A stretch of 64,000 bases of DNA from contig NZ_JAUSWW010000001.1 of NCBI RefSeq assembly GCF_030815415.1, forward strand, positions 1,736,001 to 1,800,000, given 5' to 3'. Positions 34,651 through 42,876 of the stretch are shown here, piece after piece (the stretch's first letter is position 1; each line of letters starts with the position of its first letter). The stretch comes from Streptomyces canus. Its GTDB lineage: Bacteria > Actinomycetota > Actinomycetes > Streptomycetales > Streptomycetaceae. The position numbers and the translations under genes are program-made. The notes under the pieces were generated by a model that saw only the letters and a list, made by a program, of their open reading frames with translations, was not told where the DNA came from and searched no databases.

Positions 34651-35568
34651 ATGCCCCTCTTGGCTCGACCCTCGATCGCCGGCCTCGTGGCCAAGGCGAT
34701 GCAGCGAGCGACCCGGCTGGCCGGCCGACGCCTGGCCATCTCGTCGTACGCACGCTTCCCTGAATACCCGCGCAAGGTCAGGGAGTTGACGATCCCGACG
34801 TCGGTCGCCCCAGCTCGGGCGACGGTCTATCTGCCCGCCGTGAGCGAGGACGCGGCGCCTGCGGTGCACGTCAACTTCCACGGCGGCGGATACGTCATGA
34901 CGCTGACCGAGCTGGACGACCCGCTGTGCCGGTTCCTGGCCGCGGAGGCGGGCGTGGTCGTGATCAACGTGGACTACGTGGTCGCCCCGCAGCACCCGTT
35001 CCCGGCGCCGGCCCGGCAGGCCTACGAGGTCGTCCGCTGGGTCGCCGAGCACGGCACCGAGCAGGGCTGGGACGGCGGCCGGCTCACCGTGGGCGGGCAG
35101 AGCGCCGGCGGCGGGCTCGCGGCGGCCGTGGCCCGGCAGGCGCTGGAGGAGGCCGGGCCCGAGATCGCCCTCCAGGTCCTGCACTACCCGCCGCTCGACC
35201 TGGCGACCGGCATCCGGCGCAAGCGGGCGGCCATCGCCAAACCGATGCTGCGGCCCTGGATGGGCGACGTCTTCGACACCTCGTACATCCCGGACGTACG
35301 GGTGCGCCGCGACCGGCTCGCCTCCCCCGCGCACCCGTCGGACACCGCCGACCTGAAGGGCATCGCCCCGGCGCTGATCGTCACGGCCGAGTACGACATC
35401 CTCAAGGCGGAGGCGCAGAGTTACGCCGCCCGGCTGCGGGCCGTGGGCGCGCTGGCCGGGCACCATGACGTGACCGGCGCCGACCACGGCTACGACGGCA
35501 AGGACGAGGTGAAGGCACGGGAGTCGTACGCGCTCATCGCCCGGCACCTGCGGGAAGCCGTCGGCTGA
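34651..35568 (+). CDS. Alpha/beta hydrolase (hormone-sensitive lipase-like esterase)
   Basis: A 305-aa cytoplasmic esterase. The oxyanion motif HGGGY is in VNFHGGGYVMTL (about residue 77). The nucleophile elbow GQSAGGG holds the catalytic Ser. Acid Asp is in VTAEYDILKAEA and catalytic His in GADHGYDGKDEV. This is family IV (HSL-like) architecture for short-chain esters. ATG 34651 is preferred; the long upstream extension in frame overlaps the tetR gene. It lies 34 nt after tetR on the same strand and could be its partner in detoxification, but this is only positional. Confidence 0.88.
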   Translation: MPLLARPSIAGLVAKAMQRATRLAGRRLAISSYARFPEYPRKVRELTIPTSVAPARATVYLPAVSEDAAPAVHVNFHGGGYVMTLTELDDPLCRFLAAEAGVVVINVDYVVAPQHPFPAPARQAYEVVRWVAEHGTEQGWDGGRLTVGGQSAGGGLAAAVARQALEEAGPEIALQVLHYPPLDLATGIRRKRAAIAKPMLRPWMGDVFDTSYIPDVRVRRDRLASPAHPSDTADLKGIAPALIVTAEYDILKAEAQSYAARLRAVGALAGHHDVTGADHGYDGKDEVKARESYALIARHLREAVG

Positions 35569-35596
35569 CGACCGAGCCGAACTAAGCTGCTGGGCC

Positions 35597-36340
35597 ATGC
35601 GATTGACAGTTCTCGGCGGCTGCGGCGCCTGGCCCACCGCCACTCAGGCATGCAGCGGTTACGTGGTCGAGTACGACGGCTTCCGTCTCCTCGTCGACCC
35701 CGGATACGCGACGCTGCCGCGTCTGTTGGCGCGCCTCACCGTCGACGCCGTGGACGCCGTCCTGGTCAGCCACGGCCACCCCGACCACTGCGCCGACCTC
35801 AACCCGCTGCTCCGCGCACGGGCGTTGAGCGACGAGCCGCCGCCCGCCTTGCCGGTGTACGCCCCGCACGGGGCACTCGACGCCGTGCTCGCCCTCGACA
35901 AGCCGAGCATGCTCGCCGCCGCGTACCGCCTGCACGAGTTCCGCCCCGGCGACCGGCTGAGGATCGGCCCGTTCACCGTCGGCACCCGGCTCCTGCCGCA
36001 CTTCGTGCCCAACGCCGGTCTCCGGATCAGCACTCCGGAGGCCGTGCTCGTCTACACCGGGGACACCGGTCCGAGCGAGGACATCCCGCGCCTCGCCGAG
36101 GGTGCGGATCTCTTCCTGTCCGAGGCGACGTACGTCCACCGGGTCCCGTCGCCCGGTGACGCCCCGTATCTGCTGACCGCGCGACTGGCGGGCCGGTACG
36201 CCCGACAGGCGGGTGCCGCACGGCTGTTGCTCACCCACCTGTGGCCGGGCACCGACCCGGGGGCGGCTCTGGAAGCGGCCGGTGAAGCCTTCGCCGGCCC
36301 CCTCGACATCGCCGCCCCGGACCTCGTCGTGGACCTCTGA
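35597..36340 (+). CDS. MBL-fold metallohydrolase (RNase Z-like subgroup)
   Basis: A 247-aa metallo-beta-lactamase-fold protein. The metal motif HGHPDHCADL (HxHxDH) is at about residue 58. Further ligands are likely in LPHFVPNAG, VYTGDTGPSED and LLTHLWPG. The N-terminal LTVLGGCGAWPTATQACSGY is typical of the ribonuclease Z/arylsulfatase-like subgroup. It is cytoplasmic and the substrate is unknown. It starts 28 nt after the esterase stop and ends at a hairpin terminator before a convergent transporter gene. Confidence 0.85.
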   Translation: MRLTVLGGCGAWPTATQACSGYVVEYDGFRLLVDPGYATLPRLLARLTVDAVDAVLVSHGHPDHCADLNPLLRARALSDEPPPALPVYAPHGALDAVLALDKPSMLAAAYRLHEFRPGDRLRIGPFTVGTRLLPHFVPNAGLRISTPEAVLVYTGDTGPSEDIPRLAEGADLFLSEATYVHRVPSPGDAPYLLTARLAGRYARQAGAARLLLTHLWPGTDPGAALEAAGEAFAGPLDIAAPDLVVDL

Positions 36341-36346
36341 CATGCC

Positions 36347-36385
36347 GGAAGCCGGTCTCCGCAGCGCATGCGGTGACCGGCTTCC
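36347..36385. terminator. Bidirectional hairpin terminator between MBL and MFS genes
   Basis: An 11-bp perfect stem GGAAGCCGGTC (36347-36357) with GACCGGCTTCC (36375-36385) lies in the 64-nt gap between convergent genes. Confidence 0.75.
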
Positions 36386-36404
36386 GTCCTTGCCCCCGAC
36401 CCGG

Positions 36405-37619
36405 TCAGTGGGCGCCGACCAGCTCCTGGTCCGCACCGCTCCGCGCGGCCGGCTTGGAGCTGCGCAGTGCGGCGATGCCGATGAAGACCATGGACGACGG
36501 TCCGGCGATCGCGAAGGCGGTGAAGCCGAACTCCCCGTTGCCCGCGGCGAGCAGCTGACCGCCGGGCCACGGGCCGAAGACGGCGCCGAAGCGGCCCATG
36601 CCGGAGGTCCAGCCGACGGCGGTGGCACGGCTGTCCGGGGTGGAGGCGATCGAGACCGTCGCGTAGATCATCGTCTGGGCACTGTTGAGGAAGACTCCGG
36701 TGAGAAAGACGACCGCCATGGTCACGCCCATCGGCATGTGGACGCCGAGCAGGAAGACGCCCGCGGCGGTCAGCGCGAACCAGAGTGCCGAGATGCGCGG
36801 GGCACCGAAGCGGTCGGCCGCCCGGCCCGCGACGAGCATGCCCGCGATGCCGCCGAGGTTGAAGACGACGACGAAGGTCAGCGCGTTGGCGAGCTCGTAG
36901 CCCTCGGCGCGCATCAGGGTGGGCAGCCAGGTGGCGACTCCGTAGACCAGGAGCAGTCCGCCGAAGGAAGCGAGCCAGTACAGCAGGGTCTGGATCCACT
37001 CGCCGCCGCGGAACAGGTTGAGCAGCGAGTTCCAGCGCTCGGCCGCGGCCTGCCTGCCGCCCTTGGCGGCGGGCAGTTCGACGTCGTACCGCTCGGCCAG
37101 CGCGCGGGCCTCCTCGGTGCGGCCCTTGGCGACGAGGAAGCTCAGCGACTCGGGCAGGAACCTGGCGAGCACCGGCGCGAAGAGCAGCGGGAGCACGCAG
37201 ACCCAGAAGGCGGCCCGCCAGCCGACGGGGTCGATGAGCCACTTGGCGACGTAGGCGGAGAGGATGCCGCCCGCGTGGTGGGCGGTCATCAGCAGGCCGA
37301 TGACGAGGGCGCCGCGGCCGCGCGGGGCGTAGTCGCAGACCATGCTGATCGCGGTGGGCAGCAGGCCGCCGAGGCCGATGCCCGCCATGGCGCAGACGCC
37401 GGAGGCCAGCGAGAAGAGGGTCACGCAGACGACCATCAGCTTCTTGCGGCCGATGCGGTCGGCGACGGTGCCGGCGGTGAGCGCGCCGATCAGCATCCCG
37501 AAGGTGGCACAGGAGCCGAGGTCACCGGCCTGGTCGGCGGTGAGACCGAAGGTCTTCGTCTCCAGCAGGTGCGGCAGCACCGAGCCGTGGACGAACATGT
37601 CGAGGCCGTCGAAGAGCAC
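36405..37619 (-). CDS. Aromatic acid:H+ symporter (MFS, AAHS/PcaK-like)
   Basis: A 404-aa (or longer) importer for aromatic acids in the inner membrane. The AAHS hallmark DGLDMFVHGSVLP in helix 1, motif A (ADRIGRKKLM) and LPESLSFLVAKGR after helix 6 are seen. It is the last gene of the gallate-type operon, so it probably brings in the aromatic substrate. The first conventional start, GTG 37619, would leave only three residues before DGLD and cut helix 1. In the same frame, upstream codons read SWAKGRVGLCWPAV, as expected of a family N-terminus, and the only candidate start is CTG 37661, overlapping the dioxygenase stop as CTGA. The true start may be that CTG. Confidence 0.85.
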   Translation of the reverse strand: MLFDGLDMFVHGSVLPHLLETKTFGLTADQAGDLGSCATFGMLIGALTAGTVADRIGRKKLMVVCVTLFSLASGVCAMAGIGLGGLLPTAISMVCDYAPRGRGALVIGLLMTAHHAGGILSAYVAKWLIDPVGWRAAFWVCVLPLLFAPVLARFLPESLSFLVAKGRTEEARALAERYDVELPAAKGGRQAAAERWNSLLNLFRGGEWIQTLLYWLASFGGLLLVYGVATWLPTLMRAEGYELANALTFVVVFNLGGIAGMLVAGRAADRFGAPRISALWFALTAAGVFLLGVHMPMGVTMAVVFLTGVFLNSAQTMIYATVSIASTPDSRATAVGWTSGMGRFGAVFGPWPGGQLLAAGNGEFGFTAFAIAGPSSMVFIGIAALRSSKPAARSGADQELVGAH

Positions 37620-37657
37620 GGCCGGCCAGCACAGACCGACGCGGCCCTTTGCCCAGC

Positions 37658-38608
37658 TCAGACCACCGGTGGCGTCCCGTGCGTGTGGAACGACTCAATG
37701 GTCTGCAGACCCCAGGCCTGCCCCTTCTTGCGCTCCTGTTCGGTCCAGGTGATCAGCGGCCAGTCGGGCGCCAGGACGAGACGCGTGAGCGGGTTGCACA
37801 GCTCGATGCGGTTGCCGCCCGGCTCGTAGACGTAGAGGAAGAACGTCTGCTGGATGGCGTGCTTGTGCGGGCCCGTCTCGATGAACACACGGCTGTCGAT
37901 GGCGAGATCGGCCGCGCGCAGGATGTCCTCGCGGGTGTCCGTCGCGAAGGCGATGTGGTGCAGCCGTCCGGTGCTGCCGGTCCGGTCCGAGGTGTAGACG
38001 ACGTCGTACGACTTGTTCGTGTACGTCAGCCAGCGCGCCGCGATCCTCCCGCTGTCCAGCCGGATCTGCTCGGTGGGCCGAGCGCCCAGGACGTTCTGCT
38101 GGAACTCGGCGTTGGCGAGCACGTCGGCGGCGAGGAAGTTGATGTGGTCCAACCGCCGTACGCCCACGCCCCGGTTGGGTTTGGCCTGCGGCTGGTTCTT
38201 CAGCGCGGGCCTGACCTCCTCGGGGGCCCGGTAGTGCTCGCTCTCCCAGTACAGGGCGTGTTCATGGCCGTCCGGGTCGGTCGTGACGTAGAGGCGGCCG
38301 ATACCCGGTTCGTCCTCGACCCACTTGCCCGTGCCTCCCGCCGCCTCGATCGCTTCGACACGGCGATGAAGGGCCTCCTCGCTGGAGGTGCGCAGGGCGA
38401 GCCGGCCGAGGCCGGGCTGTTCGCGGGCAGTGAGGACCAGGCTGTGGTGCTCGTAGTCGTCGAAGGTCCGCAGACGGACGGTGTCGCCGTCCTGTCCGTT
38501 GACCGTGAGGCCCAGGTAGTCGGTGAAGAAGCCGACGCTGGCGTCCAGGTCCGGGGTGAACAGCTGGGCGTGGCCGATGTGCGCGATGTCGCCGAGCGGC
38601 GGAGTCAT
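37658..38608 (-). CDS. VOC-family extradiol ring-cleavage dioxygenase (catechol 2,3-dioxygenase-like)
   Basis: A 316-aa type I extradiol dioxygenase with two vicinal-oxygen-chelate domains. Domain 1 is about residues 8-140 (HIGHAQLFTPDLDASVGFFT). Domain 2 is about 150-290 (RLDHINFLAADVLANAEFQQ). Iron ligands are likely His in RLDHINF, His in RLHHIAFAT and Glu in GNRIELCNP. It should cleave a catecholic ring using Fe(II) and O2. The downstream operon partners process 4-oxalomesaconate, the gallate-cleavage product, so the substrate may be gallate or a close analogue; classic gallate dioxygenases belong to another fold. It overlaps galD by 4 nt. Confidence 0.88.
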   Translation of the reverse strand: MTPPLGDIAHIGHAQLFTPDLDASVGFFTDYLGLTVNGQDGDTVRLRTFDDYEHHSLVLTAREQPGLGRLALRTSSEEALHRRVEAIEAAGGTGKWVEDEPGIGRLYVTTDPDGHEHALYWESEHYRAPEEVRPALKNQPQAKPNRGVGVRRLDHINFLAADVLANAEFQQNVLGARPTEQIRLDSGRIAARWLTYTNKSYDVVYTSDRTGSTGRLHHIAFATDTREDILRAADLAIDSRVFIETGPHKHAIQQTFFLYVYEPGGNRIELCNPLTRLVLAPDWPLITWTEQERKKGQAWGLQTIESFHTHGTPPVV

Positions 38609-39699
38609 CGGTGACCTCCTTGGGGTCGTGCGGCAGCCCTGGGGAAGACGGTGCCGTCGAAGATCTTGCGGGCCGTGCGGACCACGGCCGTGCGGCGGGC
38701 GGTGGGGAGGCCTTCGGGGGTGGTCCCGAGGCTGCTCTCGATGTCGAGGAATCCGGTGGGATGTTCTATGCGCATCCGGTCGCTGCCGGGCGGAAGCTCC
38801 GCGAGATCCGCCCCCACACTGCCGTCGATCCGCAGCCCGGCGGCCACGCTGGCCGCGCCGAGCACACCGATCGAGGTGTGACAGCGCACCGGTATGAAGG
38901 TGCGGGTGGTGACCGCGCCGCCGTCGCGGGGCGGCGCGAGGAGGGTGAGTTTGGGGACGGTGGTGTCCGAGACGTCGCCGAGGCCCATCAGCCGGCCCGC
39001 CTCCAGGCGGATCCGGCGCAGCCGGTCGGCGAGCGTCAGGTCCTCCTCCAGGTCCTTGGGCGACTCGTACCCGGTGACCTTCAGCAAGTCGGCGGCGATC
39101 AGCACGGTCGGCATTCCGTTGTCCACGCAGGTCACCTGGACGCCGTCGATCTCGTCGCGGACGCTTCCCGTGGGCAGCAGCTCGCCCGCGCCGGCCGGGA
39201 ACTCGATGACCACCGGAGCGGCTGTCCCCGGCACGCCGGAGATCCGTGCGCCGCCGGTGTAGTCCACCCGGCCGCCCGGAGTGGGGAAGCTCGCCGTGGC
39301 GTGGTCGCCGGAGTTGACCATGCGGATCCGGACGCGGGTGCGCTCCTCCCCCGCCGGGACCAGTCCGCGCTCGACGGCGAAGGGGCCGACGCCGGCGAGG
39401 AGGTTCCCGCAGTTCTGACGGTCGCTCACCTCGGGTCGCTCGACGACGACTTGGAGGAAGAGATAGTCGACGTCGGCCTGCGGATCGGCGGACGGCGAGA
39501 CGACGGCCACCTTGCTGGTGAGCGGGTGCGCGCCGCCCAGACCGTCGATCTGCCGCTCGTCCGGACTGCCCATGATGCGCAGCAACAGGTCGTCGCGCAG
39601 GGCGGGTTCGGCGGGGAGGTCGGCGGCGAGGAAGTAGGCGCCCTTGGAGGTGCCGCCCCGCATCAGCAGACAGGGCACCTCCTCGGGCACGGAGGTCAT
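38605..39699 (-). CDS. galD: 4-oxalomesaconate tautomerase (PrpF/GalD family)
   Basis: A 364-aa PrpF-fold isomerase. The family start VPCLLMRGGTSKGAYFLA is clear, with DGLGGAHPLTSKVAVVSPS, DRQNCGNLLAGVGPFAVE and GMPTVLIAADLL. In gallate and protocatechuate 4,5-cleavage routes, this enzyme interconverts keto and enol forms of 4-oxalomesaconate. PrpF (2-methylaconitate isomerase) is the main alternative, but the neighbours encode GalB and GalC types, which favours GalD. Stops and starts overlap with both neighbours, so it is tightly coupled. Confidence 0.85.
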   Translation of the reverse strand: MTSVPEEVPCLLMRGGTSKGAYFLAADLPAEPALRDDLLLRIMGSPDERQIDGLGGAHPLTSKVAVVSPSADPQADVDYLFLQVVVERPEVSDRQNCGNLLAGVGPFAVERGLVPAGEERTRVRIRMVNSGDHATASFPTPGGRVDYTGGARISGVPGTAAPVVIEFPAGAGELLPTGSVRDEIDGVQVTCVDNGMPTVLIAADLLKVTGYESPKDLEEDLTLADRLRRIRLEAGRLMGLGDVSDTTVPKLTLLAPPRDGGAVTTRTFIPVRCHTSIGVLGAASVAAGLRIDGSVGADLAELPPGSDRMRIEHPTGFLDIESSLGTTPEGLPTARRTAVVRTARKIFDGTVFPRAAARPQGGHR

Positions 39700-40397
39700 G
39701 ACATCTCCCCCGCGTACTCCTCGTACGACCGGTACTCGACGCCGAGGCGCTTGAGCGTGTCCCGCAACCCGTAGCGGTCCAGGCCGAGTTGGCCCTCGGT
39801 GAAGGCGGCGCGCGTGGCGGCCTCCTTGGCCTCGCGGGCCTCGGACCTCAGTGCCGTCTCCCGGGCGCGCTCACGCGGGACGACCACGACACCGTCGTCG
39901 TCGGCGAGGATCACGTCGCCGGGGCGGATCACCTGGCCGTCGATGGCGATCGGTACGTTGACCGAGCCGCCGGTGGCCTTGACCGTGCCCTGCGAGGAGA
40001 CCGCCCGGGACCAGGCGGCGAAGCCCATGTCGCGCAGTTCCTGGGTGTCGCGGATGCCGGTGCTGGTGACGACGCCGCGCACCCCGCGCTGCTTCAGGGC
40101 GGTCGCGAACAGCTCGCCGAACAGGCCGTCCGTGCACGGCGAGGTGGTGGTGACGACCAGGATGTCGCCCTCGCCGCACTGCTCGACGGCGGCGTGGATC
40201 ATGAGGTTGTCGCCGGGCCAGCTGAGGACGGTGACGGCCGTGCCCGCGACCCGTACGCCCTGTTGGACGGGGCGAATCTCCGGGCCCAGCAAGCCGGTTC
40301 GGCCCATCGCCTCGCTCACCGTCGCCACACCGTACCCGGCCAGCGCGTCGACGTCGTTCAGGTCCGCCTTCGGCGGGTTGGTGACGATCACGCCCAT
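39696..40397 (-). CDS. galC: 4-carboxy-4-hydroxy-2-oxoadipate aldolase (RraA-like, GalC/LigK)
   Basis: A 233-aa class II (metal-dependent) aldolase of the RraA fold. Motifs are GYGVATVSEAMGRTGLLGPE at the N-terminus, GDNLMIHAAVEQCGEGDILV, VTSTGIRDTQELRDMGFAAW and PGDVILADDDGVVVVPRERA. It cleaves CHA to pyruvate and oxaloacetate at the end of the pathway. ATG 40397 overlaps the galB stop as ATGA and the stop overlaps the galD start, so the gal genes form one coupled operon. Confidence 0.88.
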   Translation of the reverse strand: MGVIVTNPPKADLNDVDALAGYGVATVSEAMGRTGLLGPEIRPVQQGVRVAGTAVTVLSWPGDNLMIHAAVEQCGEGDILVVTTTSPCTDGLFGELFATALKQRGVRGVVTSTGIRDTQELRDMGFAAWSRAVSSQGTVKATGGSVNVPIAIDGQVIRPGDVILADDDGVVVVPRERARETALRSEAREAKEAATRAAFTEGQLGLDRYGLRDTLKRLGVEYRSYEEYAGEMS

Positions 40398-41146
40398 CAC
40401 GCCAGCTCCTTCGCGATCTGCGGGTAGGGGCGCATGTACGCCTCGGCCATGGTCCTGTGGGCCAGGCCCAGGTTCGGACCGGCGTTGCGCTTGAGCTGGA
40501 CGCCCCGGCGGACGGCGAGGTCGGTGTAGTAGTCCCACAGGTGCTGCTGGGCAGCGAGGCACTCCATGGCCTTGCGCTTGGTGTCCCAGACCTCGGTGAT
40601 GTCGAGGAGGACCTCGGGCTTGAAGCCGCTCATCTCGGGCTGGTGCGGCTCGAAGAAGAAGACCGGCGGGGCGCCGATGATCTCACCGGGGCCGGGGTAG
40701 CCGATGGCCTGCGCCAGGACGCGGGCCTCCAGGGCCATGCGGCTGGCGGCCGGGTGGTCGCCGTTGTACGGGTCCTCGACGGGGTGGGTGAGCACGACGT
40801 CGGGCTGGGTGTCGCGGTAGACCTCGACGAGCCGGTCGGTCAGTTCGGGGGTGACCAGCAACGGGTAGTCGCCGGCGTCGAAGAAGCGGACCTCGGCGCC
40901 GAGGGTGGCCGCGGCCCGCTCCGCCTCGTCCCGGCGTATCGCCTTGATCTCGTCCAGCTTCCTGCCCTCGCGCCACGCCTTGGCGGACTCACCGCGCTCA
41001 CCGAAGGTCAGACAGGCGATGGTGACCTTCTCGCCGCGGGACGCCGCCAGGGCGATGGCGCCACCCGCACGCCACACGAAGTCGCCGGCGTGCGCGGTGA
41101 TGACAAGTGTCGATCGTGGGCCGGCGGGCGCATTGGCCTGGGTCAT
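40397..41146 (-). CDS. galB: 4-oxalomesaconate hydratase (PIG-L family, GalB)
   Basis: A 249-aa protein of the PIG-L deacetylase fold. The zinc-binding segment is AHAGDFVWRAGGA (in place of the usual AHPDD) and the second motif is HPVEDPYNGDHPAAS. In Pseudomonas GalB this fold hydrates 4-oxalomesaconate to 4-carboxy-4-hydroxy-2-oxoadipate. The adjacent aldolase and tautomerase genes support that role rather than amide hydrolysis. It is the first gene of the operon, 49 nt downstream of the GntR gene. Confidence 0.83.
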   Translation of the reverse strand: MTQANAPAGPRSTLVITAHAGDFVWRAGGAIALAASRGEKVTIACLTFGERGESAKAWREGRKLDEIKAIRRDEAERAAATLGAEVRFFDAGDYPLLVTPELTDRLVEVYRDTQPDVVLTHPVEDPYNGDHPAASRMALEARVLAQAIGYPGPGEIIGAPPVFFFEPHQPEMSGFKPEVLLDITEVWDTKRKAMECLAAQQHLWDYYTDLAVRRGVQLKRNAGPNLGLAHRTMAEAYMRPYPQIAKELA

Positions 41147-41195
41147 GCTGAAATCTCCTCGCTGACAAGTGGGCGCCCGCCCCGCACCGCCGTGA

Positions 41196-41846
41196 TCAGT
41201 CGCGCAGCGCCTCGATCACGCTGGTGAGGTGGGCGCGGACGGCCGTCTCGGCCGCCTGCGGGTCCCTGGCCCTGATCGCCTCGATCATGGTCAGATGTTC
41301 GTTCAGGGATTGCTGCGGACGTCCCGGGCGCAGCGCCAACTGGAAGCGGTGACGGACCAGTTGGGCATTGAGCCGCTCCAGCAGTTCCTGCGCGGTCTGC
41401 TGACCGGAGAACTCCCGGATACGGACGTGCAGTTCGTGGTTGAGCTCGGAGTAGGTGACCGGCTCCCCGTCGGCGACGGCCTTGGACATGGCCGTACCGA
41501 GGTCGGTGAGTTCGACCAGCTGCTCGTCGCTCGCCGCGACCGACGCCTTCGCCGCGCACAGCCCTTCGAGGACCATGCGGCACTCGGTGATGGCGACCGC
41601 TTCGTCCACGGTCACCACCCGCACCCGGGAACCACGGTTGCGGATCCGCTCCACGAGCCCCTGGGACTCCAGATCGATGAGTGCCGCGCGGATGCTGGCC
41701 CGCGTCACACCGAACTGCTCGGCGAGCTCGTTCTCCACCAGCCGCTGCGCCGGTGCCATCTCGCCGTGCAGGATCGCCTGCCGCAGCTGCGCGAGCGCAT
41801 GCTGCTTGGCCTGCTCCCCGGTGCTCGGACGGGCTTCTTTCGGCAT
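41196..41846 (-). CDS. GntR-family (FCD/FadR-type) transcriptional regulator
   Basis: A 216-aa regulator. The winged helix-turn-helix is about residues 14-75 (LRQAILHGEMAPAQRLVENE, then FGVTRASIRAALIDLESQGL). An FCD ligand domain follows (about 85-210) with metal/ligand residues in ITECRMVLEGLC, ELNHELHVRI and LNEHLTMIEAI. It sits directly upstream of the gal-type operon in the same direction, so it is probably its repressor, relieved by an aromatic acid or pathway intermediate. Its own promoter overlaps a palindrome at 41897-41908. Confidence 0.9.
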   Translation of the reverse strand: MPKEARPSTGEQAKQHALAQLRQAILHGEMAPAQRLVENELAEQFGVTRASIRAALIDLESQGLVERIRNRGSRVRVVTVDEAVAITECRMVLEGLCAAKASVAASDEQLVELTDLGTAMSKAVADGEPVTYSELNHELHVRIREFSGQQTAQELLERLNAQLVRHRFQLALRPGRPQQSLNEHLTMIEAIRARDPQAAETAVRAHLTSVIEALRD

Positions 41847-41874
41847 CGTGCCCTCCCTGAGTGAGTGCCTGTCG

Positions 41875-41908
41875 AACCTAAATCCAGCCAGACGAGATTG
41901 TCAACAAT
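41875..41908 (-). promoter_or_regulatory. Promoter and palindromic operator of the GntR/gal operon
   Basis: On the minus strand TTGACA (41904-41899) is followed after 18 nt by TAGGTT (41880-41875), a fair -35/-10 pair about 30 nt before the GntR start. The perfect palindrome ATTGTCAACAAT (41897-41908) covers the -35 box, a likely GntR operator giving autorepression. Confidence 0.6.
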
Positions 41909-41953
41909 TTTGTCCGCTGTATTGCAGGCATGCTTGTCGTCCATGGTCGCAGC

Positions 41954-42808
41954 TCAGCCCTCGCGATACAGCGACGTGAGCAGTTCCCTCACCGACGGCA
42001 GGGCCGGATGCGGGTCGTCCCGCCACCACGCGAGCCGCACGGCGATCGGCTCGCCGTCGCGCACCGGCCGGTACACGACACCGGGGCGCGGGTACTGGTT
42101 GGCCGTCGATTCCGGCGTCATGCCGACACAGCGACCGGTGGCGATGATGTTCAACCAGTCGTCGACATCATGCGTCTCCTCGGTGGCCGGACGGACCTCC
42201 GGCGGCCACAGGTCAGCGGTCGCGGTACCGGTACGCCGGTCGACGAGGAGGACGCGCCCCGCCAGGTCGGCCAGCCGCACGGACCGGCGCCGGGCCAGCG
42301 AATCGTCGGCGGCCATCGCGCACAGCCGCCGCTCCAGGCCGACGATGACCGACTCGAACCGCCGCTCGTCCACGGACCGGCGCACGACGGCCAGGTCACA
42401 GGCGCCCTCCGCGAGACCGGCCGTGGCCGAGTTGACCCGCACCAGGTGCAGGTCGGTCGCCGGATGCTCCCGGCTCCAGCGGCGCTGGAAGGCGAGGGTG
42501 TGCCGGCCGAGCGCCGACCAGGCGTAGCCCATGCGCAGATGGGCGTGGCCCGACGTGGCGTCCCGGACCAGGTCGTCGACCTCGGCGAGCACCCGCCGGG
42601 CGTGCGCGAGCACCCGCAGTCCGGTCGGGGTCGGGGTCACCTCGCGCGAGGTGCGCCTCAACAGCCTTACCCCCAGGGCCCGTTCGAAGGAGGCCAAGGT
42701 GCGGGAGACGGCCGCCTGGGAGACCCCGAGGGCCAGGGCGGCGTCGGTGAAGGTGCCCTCGTCGACGATCGCGACGAGACAGCGCAGCTGCCGGAGGTCC
42801 ACATCCAT
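41954..42808 (-). CDS. LysR-family transcriptional regulator
   Basis: A 284-aa LTTR. The N-terminal helix-turn-helix is LRQLRCLVAIVDEGTFTDAA followed by LGVSQAAVSRTLASFERALG. The C-terminal periplasmic-binding-like co-inducer domain runs from about residue 90. ATG 42808 (MDVDLRQL) is the family start; an in-frame ATG 29 codons upstream would fall in the divergent gene's promoter. It is divergent from a DMT exporter 68 nt away and most likely controls it. Confidence 0.9.
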   Translation of the reverse strand: MDVDLRQLRCLVAIVDEGTFTDAALALGVSQAAVSRTLASFERALGVRLLRRTSREVTPTPTGLRVLAHARRVLAEVDDLVRDATSGHAHLRMGYAWSALGRHTLAFQRRWSREHPATDLHLVRVNSATAGLAEGACDLAVVRRSVDERRFESVIVGLERRLCAMAADDSLARRRSVRLADLAGRVLLVDRRTGTATADLWPPEVRPATEETHDVDDWLNIIATGRCVGMTPESTANQYPRPGVVYRPVRDGEPIAVRLAWWRDDPHPALPSVRELLTSLYREG

Positions 42809-42876
42809 GACTTCAGCGTATAGATCGGCCGGGCCATGCATTTTGTGCAAGTGCCGAGGGCGCGCACCATCGGCCC

